Shown here one piece after another: positions 53,270-64,000 of a stretch of DNA of 64,000 nucleotides (position 1 is its first letter; each line of letters begins with the position of its first letter). Location: positions 10,168,428 through 10,232,427 of the forward strand of contig NC_059480.1 of NCBI RefSeq assembly GCF_018139145.2. The letters run 5' to 3'. The position numbers and the translations under genes were made by a program. A model generated the notes under the pieces. That model was not told the DNA's origin and ran no database searches. It saw only the letters and a list, made by a program, of their open reading frames with translations. Source of the DNA: Gymnogyps californianus (lineage: Eukaryota > Chordata > Aves > Accipitriformes > Cathartidae).

Positions 53270-53861
53270 TATTGTGGTGTAACCCCAGCTGGCAACTAAG
53301 CACCACGCAGCCGCTCGCTCACTCACTCCTCCCCCCTCCCAGTAGGATGGGGAGGAGGATCGGGAAAAAAAGTAAAACTCGTGGATTGAGATAAGAACAG
53401 TTTAGTAACTAAAATAAAATATAACAATAATACAAATATAACAATAATAATAATTGTAATGAAAAGGAATATAACAAAAAGGGAGAAATTGGACCCAAGA
53501 AAGGACAAGTGATGCACAATGCAATTGCTCACCACCCACTGACCGATGCCTGAGCAGCAATCCGCCCCTCCTGGCCAACTCCCCCCCAGTTTATATACTG
53601 AGCATCACGTTCTATGGTATGGAATACCCCTTTGGCTAGTTCAGGTCAGCTGCCCCGGCTCTGCTCCCTCCCAGCTTCTTGCACACCTGCTTGCTGGCAG
53701 AGCATGGGAAACTGAAAAGTCCTTAACTTAGGATAAGTGCTACTTAGCAACAGCTAAAGCATCAGCGTGTTATCAACAGTATTCTCACACTAAATCCAAA
53801 ATACAGCAATGTACCGGCTACTAAGAAGAAAATTAACTCTATCCCAGCCGAAACCAGGACA
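53270..53861 (-). mobile_element. Solo LTR 3, same subfamily as LTR 1, with target-site duplication
   Basis: The 592-bp element has a slightly eroded left end (TATTGTGGTG) and an intact right end (AACCAGGACA). It is flanked by a perfect 5-bp duplication, ACTTG (53265-53269 and 53862-53866). It shares with LTR 1 the AAT-rich stretch, the block around GATGCACAAT and CAATTGCTCACCACCC, and the TATA box (minus strand TATATAAA, 53590-53597). The ATTAAA signal seen in the other two copies reads ACTAAA here. No retroviral genes adjoin it, so it is a solo LTR, antisense to NYAP2. Confidence 0.87.
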
Positions 53862-56800
53862 ACTTGTTTAGCAGACATTACCAGGGACATTATTACTCCC
53901 CGGTTTCTTTCCACTGATGAGGAAATATTTCATTGGTAACTCTCTATCCTAAGCAAGAGCAGCAAGGGAAGCCCACAGTGGAAGCCAAAATTCAGACTTA
54001 ATTCAGAGTAAATTCCTAGTGCTGTTGAACTTGGAGGTAAAACATATCACTGGTGCAAGGTGCTCACATTCATGGTGCTCAGATCCAGGACAAACACAGT
54101 ACAGGCTTGGGAAAGGACGGCAATCTTAATTCATTCTTGCATGATGTAAGTTTTACTTGGGTCCCTAGGTGTAGTTCAATAATAAATATGTAATAAACTA
54201 CTGAACTTTTGAAAGTTTTCCCTGTAAAGGTATAAAATACGCAAAGTGTTGCTTGAGAGACTGAAATGGTTTCTTCACATTCATGTTTACCCAGCAGATC
54301 ATACATGTTCAGTAAGTATTTTAAATCCTTTATTAGGATTACCCAAAAGAGTTATTTTTTTCTAGCAGCTAAGTCAGTATTTAGGCAGGTTTAAGCTACT
54401 TATAATTTTTCCAAGGTATTGGAATGCCTTATTGTGCTTTAATCTATCCTAAAAGAACACATCTAGAAAGTATTTTTAAGTACTTCGAAGAAAGATTATG
54501 ACACTTTGTTGACAAGGTAACTCCATCTAGACAGCAACATGAGGAAAAACTGAAAAGATAGGGATTACGTGACTTTGAAAAAAAGTAAAGAACATTCTTC
54601 TAACATATTTCCATGGCTCTGAGCTGAAACTGATTAATAGAAAGTTATAAGGGTTGTGGATTTTGTTGCTTTTTACACCATATCCTAGGATCCTGAGTTC
54701 TACCAATGCATGATGTGTTAATACTAAGTACTTCTTTTTATGTATTGTGCACAAAAGTGCTTTATAAAGCGTTGGGAAAATAGACAGTTGCTTGATGGTT
54801 TCTGCGAAGTAATATTTTATATCATGCTTCTAGGAAGTAGTTTTCTCCTCAGAAGTTGCTAAAACACAGCTTATCAGGCCTTGGTTTTATTTTTAAGCTA
54901 TAGAAAACTATGTTTAAAACATGGTTGATATCCAAAAACTTTCCATCTCCACATGGCAAGTGTGTATAGCAAAAATGAATTGGTTTTCAGACTGAGTTGC
55001 CTGAACCATATTTCACACATTATAAGATGCATAAACACATGCTAGTAGAAAAGACTTGGCCTTGAAAATACTGTGCTTATACATATAGGAATCTACAGGA
55101 TGAGGTTCTTAATTTATTACATAAGATGGCCAACACAAAATTGGAGGAATTTCTTTATAGTAATTAAATTACCTGGGAGAGAATGTAGATGTTAATTTTA
55201 ACTTTTCATTTAATATTTCCCTGGGCCTTCTATATTTAAGTAAACTGGAACTAGGATTTTTGTTTTGATCATTGAAATACTCCCACTTCTTGTTTATTCT
55301 CAGTGGTAGTATCACACTCCTATCCCTAATTTTTAGGGTGAAATAGAACATCCAAGTTAACAATCAGACTTTTATTCCTACCACAGAAATAATGATTTGT
55401 TTGACTTTGGCCATCTTGTAAATATCCTAGTGCACAGGAATCAAGCAGAGAAATACATAAGACTTCTTTATTGATTTATACATACAATGACATTTACAGT
55501 GTGTGGTTACCCAAAGTAGCAACATACAATTTGATCTAAGCATGGATATAAGTTCTCAGGCTCAGCCTCAAGAATAAACAAAATGGCAAAACTGGAATTC
55601 AAGGAAATGATCATAGACTGAATCTTCTGAAGTACTTCCAGCTTATTTTACATGTCATTCAACTTAAATCATCAGATCATCTTTCTGTATCAGAATGGCA
55701 ATTTTTGTTTTGAAAAGCTGCTTGCTGTAGATGAGAGTTTTGTGAGGTAATGAAGGTCACCACAAAAAGTCAACAGTTACATGATATGGCATCTGAAACA
55801 CTGGCATGATTTCCCTACTCCAAGCAAAGGGAAATTTTGAAGTATACCATTGCTGTGCCAGCAATGAGACCCATGTCAGCAGATCTAAATCTAAACTTTG
55901 GGTTTGTTTGTGAACTCAAGACTCTCATCAAGTCATGTGCAAAGGTGGGCCTGTATCATATAGTAGGTATGTATTACTACCTGTAAAATACGGTAGGTAA
56001 GTATATTTGATTCTAGTGTAGATCAAATGTGTTGCATGCTCCTGTACCATCAATGGGCTTTACAAAATACAATGCAAAATCTTATATCTGGGTTGGACCT
56101 GAGCATTACAACATCTACCCAAATAGTGGCATTGGATTGTCATTGTATCCATCGTCACTTTGGTGATTCTGGAGACACACAGAAGGCAAACATGGTTTTA
56201 TGCCTTTACTCAGTAGTGGAAGTGAGAGTAGAAGAGATTTTGCTGTCTTCAACAGATAGGTTTTATATCCAGTCCAGAGAGAGAACAAATGTCGTCCTAT
56301 ATGGAATATTGCCAGTTTGAATCCTGATGAAAGGATTAGTGTCTTTGGATCTGGGCCCTGGAAATGGCTGATTTAATACTATGTCTTTTACCATTTATCT
56401 TGGCAGCTGATGTTTTACCAGTGGCACCATGTGTTTATATACAGGGTTATCCAAAGAGAAGAATAAATGGAATGAGGGGATGCCCATGACTTGTGTAGGT
56501 CACATTGTTGTAGTAATGTATACCCAGTGCCAAACTGGACAGCCACTTCCCCTAAAACCTCTGTCTGTCATCAGCTTGTATTTCAGTTTCCCTGCAGTGT
56601 ATTTGAACTGCGTTTTAGGCTACATATTTTTTAAGTAGCTATTGGTAATTTCAAAACCTTTTACTCTCTGCACTTCACCAGACTTTGATTCCAAGGCCAG
56701 TGTGTTACAAGAGCTGGAAGCCATATCCAGTAGCACTTCTATGGACAATGTCTTCTGCAGGGAACATGTTGCTTTTTGAAGGACCACATGGTTAACCTCT

Positions 56801-59800
56801 TAAGACTGTTATTTGTGAAAGAGAGAAGAGAACTGAATGTGACTGTCACATCTTGAGGTCCGACTTTTGACAGCTCCACTCTTCATTTCCAACCAAGGAA
56901 TTACTGTTGTTTATTACTTTCTCAAAGAGATTCAAGTGGACTGGAAATAGGCTGAGGATGGGCACTGCAGAGTCTCTCCTTGTATGGTTTCTCTTCACCT
57001 GCCCTCATGAGGCTAAAGGTGCTGTCGCTACCAGCTCATCTCCGTGTTTTAAGTCCTCCATGAATGACACCTATAACATGTTAGGCTGCTGGGAAAATAT
57101 TACAACCAAAGTACAGTACCAAGAGCTCCCTCTGAGTTTACCAGATAAACTATGCTAAATTTAATAGGCAACTGAAATCGTATTCATGGCTTTCACTGTA
57201 GCGTATTTTCAGTTAAAGAGATCTCATTGCAGGATAGATGTCACAGCAAAACATAGATTTTACATTGCTTTATTAGAAAGCATTGGACTGTCCCCATTTA
57301 TATGTACTATACTAGGGATGTTATTGTTAACTGTGCATTGACACAGTATATTGTGTGAGTGATCCAAGTTTTAATGGCTTTATACTCTCCGTCAACATGA
57401 TGTATCATAATTGCTTTTTTGGACCAGTTACAAGCTGAGCGTAAATATTTAGTATTAATGAATTCAGGTTTATTATGTGTAAGTGTATCTGCAGTGCAGC
57501 AAATATGCATCCATCCATGAAGCATCTTAGCATGCTCAGGGCAGGACTTCCCCCTTTCTTTCTCATCTTCCTGTTCTTCCTGCTTATCTGCCTTCTGAAA
57601 GGCAAAATAACTTGCCTTTGTTTTTCTCCAGTTGTTACTGGTCCCCTCAGCCTTGGCACTTCACCACGTTTACTGGACACACTCTTGCATTTCTGTCTGT
57701 CATGTCTTTTGTTATGAGCAGATTGCCCAAACAGTCAAATCCATTCACAGGTTGAGGGCTGTATCATACTGACAACATGAGGTATTTTATTTTATGCTTT
57801 TTGTATATATCTTGTATTTTACATATCATCAGACTTTTGCTTCTCCTGCCAGTGTGCTGGGGAACTTTGGAAAGAGATGACAGCTGTAGATAAGCCAAAA
57901 GCACATCCTGCCCTTGCTTTCTAGGTCTGAGGCCTCACTGCAACCCCCTCCTGTGCTCTCAGGCCAAAGGCTCAGCCTTGTCCTGAGAGACTGCCATTGT
58001 CAATTGTGTCAAAAGAGAGTGAGTTAGGGGGTCTTCGTAGTATCAAGAGCTTCTTACTGAATTAAAGTGATCCGTGATGGCTTGTGATGTACCCCTCTCT
58101 GAAGGCTCTGGGGCTGTGTTCTGGCATGCTGCACTACATTCAGACCAGTATTTGTGTGTATTTCAGAGATGAAATTCTAGCCACATAGAGAAAAGCAGAA
58201 GCGTGACAGAGGGGAAGGGTGGTTCTGGGTTTGGGATTGTAGCCTGGGAATTACGGGACGTGGATTCAGGTTTTTACTCAGCTGTATGTTCTGCATCATC
58301 TGCCAACCTTTGAAATGAGGCAATAGCAGTTATCCCACAGAGATAAGTAAATTATTAGGAGATGCTCAGGTACTGTAAGTCTATGAGACTATATAACTAT
58401 ACAAGACAGCTGTACAGACTGGACCCCACTTTCTCAGTGGGTCTTGTGAAGTCCTTACCATCCTCCTGCCATGCAGTTCCATCTGTAGGCCTAGCTCCTC
58501 TTTGTCAAAACAAACTGCATCTATCTGTGTAGACTCAAGGGTGGCCTCCTTTGCCCTTGTCCCTAGATTAAGATCAACTGTTGTAAAACGTCAGAAGAAC
58601 AGGCATACAGCTGGCTACAGCTGTGGTGGTGCTGGACATTTGCACAGAAGTTCCCTCAGTGTATAACATGGAGTGCACAGGGTGATTGGTGGTCCTGCAG
58701 TACAGGGGGCATACAGAAAGGAGAAGAAAGGACTATGAAAAGATGAGACTAAAATCAAAGGCTGAGAGAAATGATGAAGAGAGCAGCGAATGTTTCTCTC
58801 CAGGAAGTCCTCATGAATCTTTAGGTTTCCTGCTGCCTTCCCACATTTTATAAATGGACTGAACAGATGACAGTTTATTTTCCTAAACCTAACGAGATGC
58901 TGCTAGTCTTCTGTGAAATTGGTTGGATACCTAGTGATAAGCTAATACTTAGAAGCAGTTTTCCCTCGCATGACAGTATGAGTCCTAAATACCCAGTTTA
59001 TTTGGTGTCTGTTGTAATAAGGCAGATCATCTTCTCATTAAGGCATGACTGGGGTAGAGCCAGGCTCCCTCTGCACAGGCTTGCTAGTCTGACAAGATGC
59101 GTCTGGGCTGTTACGGCTCTTGGGGAGACAAGAGCTTCCTGGGGGCCAAGGCTGGCTGTAATGGTACTGCCTGCTGGATACACGCCCACTGTTCCTGCCT
59201 CAGGAGATGGTGTAGATAACATAAATGCAGGGGAGAGGGAAAGAGGGTGTTGAGGCCACCTTGTTCTGGTAGGGGTAGCTAGCCAGTGGCTTGGTCTGCT
59301 TCTGTCAATCCTGAGTCTCTGTTGGCCTGTGGCTTTAAAGTTTGGTACCCAGAGAGAATGCACGGTTCTGCAACAGTTGTGTAATTGCTCTGTGTCTGAG
59401 ATGACCTGTCCTTTGGTTAATAATGTACACGTTTCACAGAACTGACCAGAAAGTGGTAGGCATTTTTGGAGATCAGGATGACTAAATCTCTAATGCCAGC
59501 AATAAAATTGCCATTTATATTAAAAGCCCCAGAGTGCTTAAAATTTAGTTGGAATTTGTAGATGAGACATTGCTTAATTTTCTCCTGCCCTTGCAAAATC
59601 ACAGTCAATTTTTGCTGCTGTTTTTAATAATAAATTGGGGAAAATGTGCATGCTGTAAACCTTTTAGCCATGATTATTTAAACTCTGAGTTTTGTTTCTT
59701 TTTTCTTGTTGTCTATTTTTTCTTGTTTAAGTGTTAGTAAATAACTTTAATATGATTTTTAAAAAAAGTGGAGACAAGTAATAAGGCCTGTTTTGGATAG

Positions 59801-62800
59801 CTTGGAGGCCCAGCTGTTAACTGATGGAAGGCCTTTCTCATGTAATCTCTTGTAATTTACTTAACATTGCTAATATTTCATAGCCATAACTGCAGTGGAA
59901 TAAGAACTCTACAATCATTGTGTAGGGAACTAAGCCCTCAAATTGCATATAAAAACTCTGTGTTGCTGGAGCTTGCTGTAGGTTCAAGTCACTGAGCTAC
60001 TCGGTGGTTTTATTAGCAATATTAAGTAGGAGCACATGTACACCTGCTCTTGGAAATTTTAAAGTTGCTTTGGAGAATTCCAAAGTGGGTTTCCGTTGTG
60101 AAAGAGTCATCAGAACAAGCTTGTATTCCTAGTTGCCATACATGCCTCTTGTATGTCTAACAAAGAAACTCTCTAAGTTGTTTTGCACATTGACCTGCTA
60201 GTCACTTTAAACTTCAGTGGAGGCAAGCTTCTTTGAGGGTCTAGAATTACTTATATTTTGTTCAGCCTTCCAAGTATAAAGTTAAAACTATATAGATGAA
60301 TTTCCCTTTGCCTTAATACAACAAGATTCAGAGTCTATCAAACACATCACTGCAAGCTCACCTTAATAATAATCTGAGCTTATAGACTCACTCAGCCTGA
60401 AAATAAATTGAAAGGTACTAGAATCAGTTTCTTGCAGGAACATTTTCTGCCACAGAAGTTCTAATGAGCAGGTAATGGACAGACTTGGCAAGGACCAGAA
60501 TAATAATAAAACACATTAGGAATGAAAGCTAGCAAAAAAATAGAAAATGCAGCAAACCAAGAAGGATCAACAATGGTCATTATTCCCAAACAATACCAAT
60601 GGAATTATTAAATTGCGTATTGGAGCATTGTCATTGGAAAACAGCACTCACTGAGACTGAAGCTTTCTGCATAGGACGTGTAAATAGTGCGTGTGGGAGG
60701 TATACGCGTGTGTATAACTGTCTCTAAAGGAAATTTTGGGGAGCTTGAATCTCAAGAACTTTTTTTTGTGGGTGAATTAGTCTCTGTTTCATCTCTCAAT
60801 TACCTTGCACTTTGCAGTTAAAAGGGAGGACAGAGGAACAGCCCTGAGGTGACCAAGTGACTCGGGAGACCCGTCTGACTCGCGGTCCTTGCCGAGCCAC
60901 AAGATGCAGCAGGGCACAGAGTGCTCCTCTCCAGGAACAGTCTTAGTCATTTGTCCAGCCATGCATATGCACTATAGTCACACTGAGTGACTTGACTTCT
61001 AAGAAAAAAAGTTGACATTTTTTTATTTCCATAGAAAACAGAACTGTTTCTTGATACCCAGCTCTAACCCTGTAGTTCTGACAAAGCATATAAAGTATTA
61101 GTGGGAAGAGTCTAAGCCTGACTTTGACAAAGGATGTGATGTGACTGACTGTGATAATGGGACAGAAGGGACTGGGGAATGTAGTCCTGCTCAGGTTTCT
61201 CAGTTTTGTAGTGGTTTTTTCAAACTTGAGACATTATGTTGAATTTGACCCTCTGGTCTCAAAGGCAAGATGCTACTGATTTGATCAGCTTAGATGTTTG
61301 CTTCCTACAAGCCTGCCTCTTTGATAGCTTCATGACTTTGCAATCAGACACTTCCCAGCTGAAATAGGTAGTCAGTTCATATTCTGACAACTGATGTAAA
61401 CCTCTTGTGGAAGTAATATCGGTGTCTTTTGAATGGGACCTTTAACTGCTCTCATTGTACATCAGTATTAATACAGGAATTCAGTCTTTCATTTCCTGGC
61501 TGTATTTCTGTTTTGTTTAATCATTTGAAAAAAAAAAAAAATCCATAGACTTCCTTTTTTCTTTTCAGTTCATCAGCCAAATTTAATGTTTATGTCGTGA
61601 GAGTGAAAAATGTAGGAAAATAGTTGATTTCTAGCTGTCATTCCTATACTACGTGTGGTGTGTGCAAGTGGAAAGGTCTAATAACAGACTTAGGGATATG
61701 TCTGGCTTTCCTTTTTCTGGTATGCACTACTCGATTCTGCTGAAAATGAGGAATAAAATTAGTGCTGTTCATTTTCCTGTAATTTAAAGCAATCCATTTT
61801 CTCCTAGCATGAAGTTCAGGTTATTTCCCAATCCCATTGTGTTCAGAACATGAAGGAAACAGTCATCTGTTCAGTCCTAAAAAAGAAAATTCAAATGCGG
61901 CTTTAACATGTCTCTGCTGATGTGGGCTTTCTCTGACGCACATTGATTGCCTGTCATACTCTGTAAATCAAAGTTATATATGTACGTGCCCCATACTGCT
62001 AAAAAGGGATCTAATTGTTTCTCTATTCAGCTTGAAGGGCAATAAACACAGATTAATAAGCATATGCATAAATAACTCATACGTATTATGAAAGATTATA
62101 ATTTGCATTTATTTTTATCTGCATTTCGAGAATTATAGATACTAGCATCTATTAGACAACCCAGTTTTGTCACTTTCACAGTTGGGTATCTCTCCTTGGG
62201 AGATATTTTTTTTTCCTTGACACTATTCTTTCATGAGCCCTCTTGAAGTTGATCTGGGTCTTGAGTCAAAGCTGTCCTAAAGATTTTACTGGATACACCT
62301 GCAAAGTATGAACTCCCTTTTAATATCTGAGGGTGGATTAAAAACTTCAGCGTGGATCACTCAGAAACATCTGCAAAACTCCATAGTTTTGATTTCCCAA
62401 GTTTTTTCTCTAGTGTCTCGCAATCCTCAGATTGTATTTAAGTTTTCCCTTCCAGAATCCAACAGCAGGATTAAAAAAGAGCCTTGGGTCTCATGGACAT
62501 AAAGCAAAACTTGAAAATATGACCACAGGTAACCATATAACTCAGAACCCCCAAGGGGAAATATGCTGGTTTTACCCTTTACCTCCACCCGGATTCCAGA
62601 AAGCACTTTTTAGAGCTGCAATAATGTAACTGTGCTTCTTCTGTCCTTTCTTACCTCTAATCATCTGCTTTTGTTGTAAAGCAATGCATCCACTGGCTAA
62701 ATAACTAGGTGCTGATAGGCTTTATTTAACAATTGTTATCTTTCACTTCTTACTGAGTAAAAAATAAAATATAAAGGGATTCTAGAGGCCAGAATAATGA

Positions 62801-64000
62801 GCTGGTCATCACCAGAAGTGTTAACATTTCTGCATGCCATTCTAGGTAGTCTAGAAAACCATTTCCCAGGCAAATTCACAGAAGTGTGTGTGTGAAGTCT
62901 AGTGCGGTTCATCCTTCCTAGAACTCAGTAGCCCTTTACTGCATTTAGTAAGTGGGTGACAGCGCCTATTAAAAGATAAGTCGCCATGAGCTGTAGGACT
63001 TGAAAGCCTGCCTGACCCAGTACTATATATAATGGCCCAAAATGTTTGAGTCGAGGCTGCTCTGGTTTAAGGTTTTTATTGTGAGACCATCTTGAAGGAA
63101 TTTTTTTTTTATCTTAGCATTACAAAACTTGAAATCCTGGGGTAGCCAGTGCAGTAAGCACACAGCAGCAGGCTTCTGTGTCCTGTGTGGGCACTGGGCA
63201 GCAGGGCAGGGAAAAGGGCATCATGTATTCTGGAGCAGAAAACAACAGTATTTTCTTGTTTAAAAAAAAAAAAAAAAAAGCAGAGTTGAATTGCTGTTAT
63301 TAGAGGCATATCCCTTTGTGCTGCCTAGTCTGCTGACTAGCTGATTTGGGCTGCAGTGCTTGGTGCATACATACAAGGTATCTCTGAGCCGCTTGCTGGT
63401 TTAAGTTGTTTTAAAGTAGACTGCTTCCTGTAATGTAGCATTGGGAGATGGAAAAACAGTTCATATTGTGTCAGGGTTATGGTTTCTAGATAGAAGACTT
63501 TTCAAAGGGGCTTAAGTGACCTAGGAATGTACATACACTAAAATTTACTACCAACAGCTTTGCAGATTTTAATAGTAATTCTTAGTGCAAAGAAAAGCAG
63601 CAACACATTATTTTTGGTTTGTCATCTTTTTGTAAAATGAGGTCCAGACGTTGTGTAACCCCATTGCCACAGCTCGCCATCTCAATGCACAGAAAGCGCT
63701 ACTTTCTTCCAAGCTCAGGTACTTCGAACATGCCACTCAATGAATGACAGCTCCAAAGAGTTACCTGAGGAATAAAGGGAGTTTACGCACTTTTAGCACT
63801 GAGCCGATCACCTCTCATGCAGGGAACTAAACCAGTACGTTCCCCACTTAATTTACCGTTATACCATTGAATGCAGGTTACAAGGGTGTTTGCTCCTTTT
63901 TTTAATGTTTTAACTCCCTAAAAAATCCTTACATAGATTTTCACAGCTTGGAAAACATACTTACTGTTGCTTTAGCAAAATTTCATTTCACTGCAGCTTC
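53862..64000 (+). other. NYAP2: NYAP2 intron 2, last part in the window
   Basis: AT-rich sequence with an A13 run near 61529-61541 and A18 at 63262-63279. Overlapping open frames at 58867-59363 reflect a locally GC-richer patch and show no domain. The window ends without reaching the next NYAP2 coding exon. I see no LTR, RNA gene or other named element here. Confidence 0.55.
63262..63279. repeat. A18 homopolymer
   Basis: Eighteen consecutive A residues near the window end. No source element is recognised upstream. Confidence 0.85.

Noticed and set aside
58867..59363. Opposed open frames of 128 (+) and 121 (-) codons
   Set aside because: Both arise from a locally GC-richer patch. Mirror-image open frames are expected there, and neither translation resembles a known family.

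Overview
The window reads as vertebrate nuclear DNA, most likely from a bird. It is AT-rich and gene-poor, with almost no open reading frame longer than chance and no operon-like packing. It carries three solo LTRs of a type I associate with avian class III (ERVL-like) retroviruses. No mammalian Alu or L1 elements are apparent. The bird assignment is inference. There are no CRISPR arrays, rRNA or tRNA genes, or bacterial or viral gene clusters.

One gene is supported: the 5' part of NYAP2 (neuronal tyrosine-phosphorylated phosphoinositide-3-kinase adaptor 2) on the + strand. A GC- and CpG-rich block at about 7110-7338 looks like its promoter and non-coding first exon, ending at a splice donor (GT at 7339-7340). 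The first coding exon is 14696-14938. It has a clear acceptor, an ATG at 14733 and a donor at 14939-14940, and it encodes the N-terminal 68 residues plus two bases of a split Arg codon. The following exons, which carry the MGFMTMP block and the PI3K-binding tyrosines, are not in the window. Everything after 14938 is therefore taken to be the long intron 2.

Layout: 1-6900 is upstream intergenic DNA; 6930-7338 is promoter and exon 1; 7339-14695 is intron 1; 14696-14938 is exon 2; 14939-64000 is intron 2. Three solo LTRs lie in intron 2, all antisense to NYAP2, at 35697-36254, 46870-47458 and 53270-53861. The last two have perfect 5-bp target-site duplications. A few homopolymer and simple-repeat tracts are scattered through the window.

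The most useful observations concern regulation. If exon 1 is spliced directly to exon 2, it contributes two upstream ORFs, the second of which ends on a stop codon overlapping the NYAP2 start codon. A 12-bp inverted octamer (POU-type) repeat lies about 0.8 kb downstream of exon 2. A 95-bp exon-like cassette with splice signals lies deep in intron 2. I found no convincing new biological system. The rest looks like ordinary intronic and intergenic sequence.
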